Source: Alphaproteobacteria bacterium
GTDB lineage: Bacteria > Pseudomonadota > Alphaproteobacteria > Puniceispirillales > Marisalimonadaceae
Assembly: GCA_004213885.1 (NCBI GenBank)
Contig: SGYL01000001.1
Coordinates: forward strand, 124,001-188,000
Reading direction: 5' to 3'
DNA length: 64,000 bases
Shown here: one piece after another, positions 62,201 to 64,000 of the stretch
Layout: every line of letters begins with the position of its first letter
Position numbering within the stretch: position 1 is the first letter of the stretch
Translations under genes and position numbers: made by a program
Notes under the pieces: generated by a model
The model's database searches: none
The model's input: the letters and a program-made list of their open reading frames with translations, nothing else
What the model was told of the DNA's origin: nothing

Positions 62201-64000
62201 AAATTTTTCTGGCTCCTTTAGTCTGTCTGCATGGTCTGTAACCTCTGAACCTTTATCTGGGGAATCAACTGTTTCAAAACCAGTTTATTTAGTTGGAAAT
62301 ATTTTACCTGTTGCTGATGACCCTAATTTATTTGTTCAAACAGACGGTGTCATTGGAGAGGAAGATGATACAGGTATCCCTGTTACAATTCGTTATGAAC
62401 TTAGTGATAACAGCGAAACAGTAGATATCAAACTAGAGATTGAAAAAACTCATGTTACATCACCTACAGGTGGTGCTAATCTAAAATTCACTTATGATGG
62501 TGGAGAAATTACTCTAGGTAATATGACTGATAATGATAATACTTATTCATATATATTTGATGATATATCATCTGCAAATGACCCTAAAATCACTTCTTTA
62601 AAAATTGTTCCTGCCAAAGATTACTTTTCTACAGCAGAAAATCCTCTTTTATTAAAAGTATCTGCAATCGTTACTGATGGAGCAGTTGAAGGAAGTCCTG
62701 TTGAAAAAACAATCAATGTTGTAATTGAAGAAAGAGCTGATCCTGTAGAAATTTCCTTTGATAGTTTTAGTGATTCACAAGTTAATACTATTAATCAAGA
62801 AGACGATACCGAGGTTATATCAGCTGAGAGAAATTCATCTACATCTGACACCTTAGAAATAGATACTTATGAAAAAATTGCTAGTGATATAGGAATAGTA
62901 ATTTTAAAAACAGATCAGGATGGTAATTATGACATTTTAAATAAATCTTCTGATGGATCAAATTTACTAAACACAGAAATACAAAGTATAAAATTTGAAA
63001 TTACAGGAGTAACTGAAGGCTCAAATGATTCCGCATTAATTAGTCAATTTATTTTACAGGTAGATGATAATTCTTTTGTGCCAAAGGTCGAGGCAGATAA
63101 TGGTTTAGAAACATTTACATTTAGTGTTCCATCTCTAGAAGCAGGTAAGTCAATAAAACTTATTACTCCAGAAAATTTCGATGATAATATCTCTTTTAAA
63201 ATTTATTCAGTTGTCTCAGCAAATGGTGATACTGCATTAAGTCAACCTATTAATTTAAATGTTGATATTTTTTCAGATGGTTCTCCTGCTGATGTATCTG
63301 TTTCACCTTCTACTGCAATAGAAGATGGACCGGCATTTAGATTGCCACTTACTGTTACACTTAAGGATAATAGCGAAAATATTACCTCACTAAAATTAGA
63401 TTCATCACAATTGAATGAAATTTTGTACCTTACAAGATTACAAAATTTAATCTTAGAAGAAGATGGAACATCAATTGATGGAATAATTTTTGCAAATAAT
63501 TTTATTTCTTCCCCTGAACTCACAATTCGATTTTCAAACAATTTCAAATCAAGTCTTGAAACAGTAAGTTTGGAACAGCAAATTAAAACAGAATTTGAAA
63601 ATGGAAATGATATTTCTACGAAAGTTTCAAATATAGAAAATTTACTTCAAAGCTTTGGTTTAAGTGAAAACACGCATTGGAACTTTTTTGCAAAAGGTCA
63701 ATCTCTAGATAGTGATGGGGTTGAAGAAACAAATTTTGAACAATTAAATTTTCAAGGTGGTGATTTTTTACTTTCATCTTCATCTAATAACTTAGAAAAA
63801 AATGAATTTGTTGAAAATACAATAGATAGTTCGGTTATATCTAAGGTAGGTAATATATTTACGATTGATATAGAACAACTTGCTACAGATATATCTCCAG
63901 TTGATGCGTCATCAGAGACGCTCAAGCAGGCTCAAATATGGATTTCTGGTAAATTAGGTGGAAAAGTAACTTCTGATACAACAAGTGGATTTGATGTAAA
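56250..64000 (+). CDS. Giant repeat-containing surface lipoprotein (runs off window end)
   Basis: The frame opens at 56250; the stretches I translated, including about 60000-61900 and the last 160 bases, carry no stop, so at least 2,583 residues. A 26-residue basic N-region is followed by a hydrophobic stretch and lipobox LTGC (Cys42), then seven glycines and a Gly/Ala-rich linker. A SdrD-B/prealbumin-like segment comes next (ISGARVFQDLNFNNQYDPGE, about 74-110), with a helical Ala/Ser-rich region (about 180-370). Many Ig/cadherin-like repeats follow with P-V-AD-P linkers (near 750, 1350, 2021) and ED openings (VEGLEDLPI near 773, RAGLEDTL near 1231, AIEDGPAF near 2356). An EF-hand-like WRDSDVDGVLDSGEF lies near 1810. 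It is probably an outer-surface adhesin; the C-terminus and secretion route are unseen. Confidence 0.82.
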   Translation, partial: MDGSVNTSPLKKISSNALKKISENELKITLLSTVSLLALTGCGGGGGGGIFATSGAGGAAGGALLGGMLLKGPISGARVFQDLNFNNQYDPGEPTAFTNPDGSYSLSAANRTAPIITVGGIDTTTGADAGVFKFDSSEDISTVTPVSVVVSQLDPLIDQNTAFAKFSGLGSPVNFSDYNPIQTAADAGGANSDAAIVDAVGAQMQSTINGLSTLLAEISSIASQNSYQDAVDAIVAEINSGSSVDFENPAHLVSIFNRTGLSGSEFSPVVTSVTNAIAEVNKQLYTMFTQDSGDFLDADARGIALLAQTDLVDAISNLASSPVDDAASALEAQFSAVNVTSLAAELANQVPEYDPVTGAASIIASMDRVKGEIGSTVTSSNLISNDVVVSGTAPLVAVGLSTSKTGEDIDLNAPFTKDIGKITDHGFSTGQKVTGGGTDYYLAKLDDDHFVLATSSSNAEAVSIQTATYNETNNSYSLEGNAFVNGDEITLFDSENGIGDSYQINVAGDQFSLQGNPSIVNDGANISFVKTSSLYQSDNATPSLTYKKFLLSKTDGNNIVATLNPDDGTVSIDIPNGTNPGTYTFFYQVTDQEGKVAVGPINVDVPVKKPTLTITDNITDIPEQKDGNYLEIDIGQYIDFDLSGSSVANLSFRGFNQSDLYQVSGVSIDNNIGLFFKSEDTSPPTLTMLDDSKDRQISITNESDDKTSVKDNLVLRLDKDFIGTIDLNAFITVTNNNKFSSATDVLKFNVSPVADTPVITLTDRSTIDGVDVEGLEDLPIRIFKTENGDNILSLSSGDLKNTETLSLIVKKNIVLSDGSIVSGNYLDAETLSNIGEAIQYDFGSGLEDALEFNQSQFDNLSVKLHAHYEGNATLKAVTKSTHESSEAFSTIQDIVVKALPAIDDISITVDNPAAGVEDTSFYINLTANQVDVGEDLRVFIGNFERQDSSGNWVAVDPSDIGGISGFRPSVFATYSNNFFMFSSLPGDDGNPVSLQSGVDLSFEFLPLTDFNGDLRYQVFSRTIESDGVSKDTSVVTKIQNFDPRSEDPNVELGGNLTTNEYQGQSDYVSQKLGIGDLQVDQADSLEKMRATIKFYNNTEFESDPTSATLISSAGNYVTLDTSLVPDNLISNLTIDNSTPGQFIIDVTPTTSGGVVTTSSVDNLKTIMSNLGILPPEDYSTNSGDDIRVEIQIQAKEPGAEFSAPSGGDFTLIVNPVASKPTVTDANSGTRAGLEDTLTKISEGITFTVDDLDGSETIVAVNISGVSTGYALVDSSNNAIGVSDGAGTVTLTNISLVSGTTNQYELSSDVYLRAPNDESGNISLSVSAIAKENNSGATFVSDTSSINVTISPVADKPSVSVPSSSSSSPIKIGEYVDGSTYANTSDYIKLTTSISELNSAEVMEGIFRFKQSEDGNSATFLLNNGSSPTAVSSDHVNYKAGYDTYVLSENDVKNLLAGASFRPPEGVINKDNDPFYDATYIVEVIGRSTDGSDVGETEQNITFQIAAVAKAPIIKNESGQTLDTSFVIGDVIKTGDNSHKMKISLDVQASGDEQITLLMTNLPSSLSEYLSFENAQGTAIGAKNADGSVYVLTMDQLEVDGNAGISSSTEFFYLVLSSGAQITDLNTSYTFTGNLSEVGNSSGFQVDNGIIKNSVGTPLQQKSISVDLTGFALDTVGGTTASKGLTGSGDIYYLQGDPLVIDFNGGSLDDSNFTSLANALDVNMDGTLDTVYMPNSNTGLLIYDKDGDQFSSYVNQDSSRLNLKDHIFSEFFKFGNVQGTSSLDSISLLDEDNNNIINNQDTNNFGKIFVWRDSDVDGVLDSGEFTALASDASVDLNNTTSVNQGAAGNSAYILQSAQIDLGTSGGGIKDLYEVSLENTITTPTNAPSWEGKDVSFVTAREGGTTLKHVQFNEGLTDGTETLHLNLSSGSDLTSSHVTLITIRGLPNTLSLNKGSKLENGDWLLLEEDIPVESGDSDLKIIAQDLNFSGSFSLSAWSVTSEPLSGESTVSKPVYLVGNILPVADDPNLFVQTDGVIGEEDDTGIPVTIRYELSDNSETVDIKLEIEKTHVTSPTGGANLKFTYDGGEITLGNMTDNDNTYSYIFDDISSANDPKITSLKIVPAKDYFSTAENPLLLKVSAIVTDGAVEGSPVEKTINVVIEERADPVEISFDSFSDSQVNTINQEDDTEVISAERNSSTSDTLEIDTYEKIASDIGIVILKTDQDGNYDILNKSSDGSNLLNTEIQSIKFEITGVTEGSNDSALISQFILQVDDNSFVPKVEADNGLETFTFSVPSLEAGKSIKLITPENFDDNISFKIYSVVSANGDTALSQPINLNVDIFSDGSPADVSVSPSTAIEDGPAFRLPLTVTLKDNSENITSLKLDSSQLNEILYLTRLQNLILEEDGTSIDGIIFANNFISSPELTIRFSNNFKSSLETVSLEQQIKTEFENGNDISTKVSNIENLLQSFGLSENTHWNFFAKGQSLDSDGVEETNFEQLNFQGGDFLLSSSSNNLEKNEFVENTIDSSVISKVGNIFTIDIEQLATDISPVDASSETLKQAQIWISGKLGGKVTSDTTSGFDV
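56376..56395 (+). repeat. GGT triplet tract coding polyglycine after the lipobox Cys
   Basis: Six GGT triplets plus GGA encode seven glycines directly after Cys42. Slippage here would change only the linker length, not the frame. Confidence 0.7.

Noticed and set aside
56201-63547. Several minus-strand open frames, one starting with Pro/Ala-rich sequence
   Set aside because: All are antisense to the giant lipoprotein frame; the proline run is the reverse of its GGT tract.

Overview
The window is very AT-rich and densely coded. Genes overlap by 1-8 bases or sit a few bases apart, and intergenic gaps are short. Together with the protein families (Box-type aerobic benzoate degradation, Mrp-type antiporter, ETF-quinone oxidoreductase, TPP-riboswitch thiamine uptake, De Ley-Doudoroff sugar acid genes), this points to a streamlined low-GC marine alphaproteobacterium of the SAR11 / HIMB59 / AEGEAN-169 kind. 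That placement is inference from gene content and composition. No rRNA or marker gene is present to fix it.

Layout. 1-4247 is the downstream end of an aerobic benzoyl-CoA (box) cluster: ligase C-terminus, alpha/beta hydrolase, boxC, boxB. 4244-9945 holds two MFS transporters, a VOC protein, a TauD/TfdA dioxygenase, an amidohydrolase and a small conserved protein, the last two separated by a two-way terminator. 10052-14510 is a catabolic operon: HisC-like aminotransferase, aldehyde dehydrogenase, dgoK, dgoA and an ABM-like small protein. 14557-18661 is a MarR-controlled EmrAB-like efflux unit with a homocysteine methyltransferase. 18670-21226 carries CoxD/CoxE-like MoxR and VWA genes and a thioesterase. 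On the minus strand, 21216-27471 holds a DMT transporter, two P-II-like proteins beside a fused double DUF1538 membrane protein, ETF-QO, and a coupled coxG / small membrane protein / NifU-like operon. 27493-35825 is a complete Mrp-type cation/proton antiporter operon (E-F-G-DUF4040-B-C-D-D-small-D). Its first gene is a TPP-riboswitch-led, ThiY-like binding protein. 35886-39716 carries a GDP-mannose pyrophosphorylase, an ABC permease, a histone-deacetylase-like enzyme and a DUF192 protein, followed by tRNA-Pro(TGG).

From 39900 to the end the window becomes a surface-protein locus. It has two large type-I-secretion-like proteins sharing a C-terminal module of about 750 residues or more (one carries an M10 zinc metalloprotease), a divergent outer-membrane protein gene split by a frameshift, a FecR-TPR-beta-barrel protein translationally coupled to a CHASE2 adenylate cyclase, and a giant repeat lipoprotein (at least 2,583 residues) that runs off the window. 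Perfect TGTGA-N6-TCAC half-sites, the CRP consensus, lie in front of all three giant surface-protein genes. At two of them the spacing to a -10 box is the same.

The strongest system-level hypothesis is a self-contained cAMP-CRP surface regulon. An envelope-sensing FecR/CHASE2-cyclase pair would make the cAMP that switches on the adhesins and protease encoded on either side of it.
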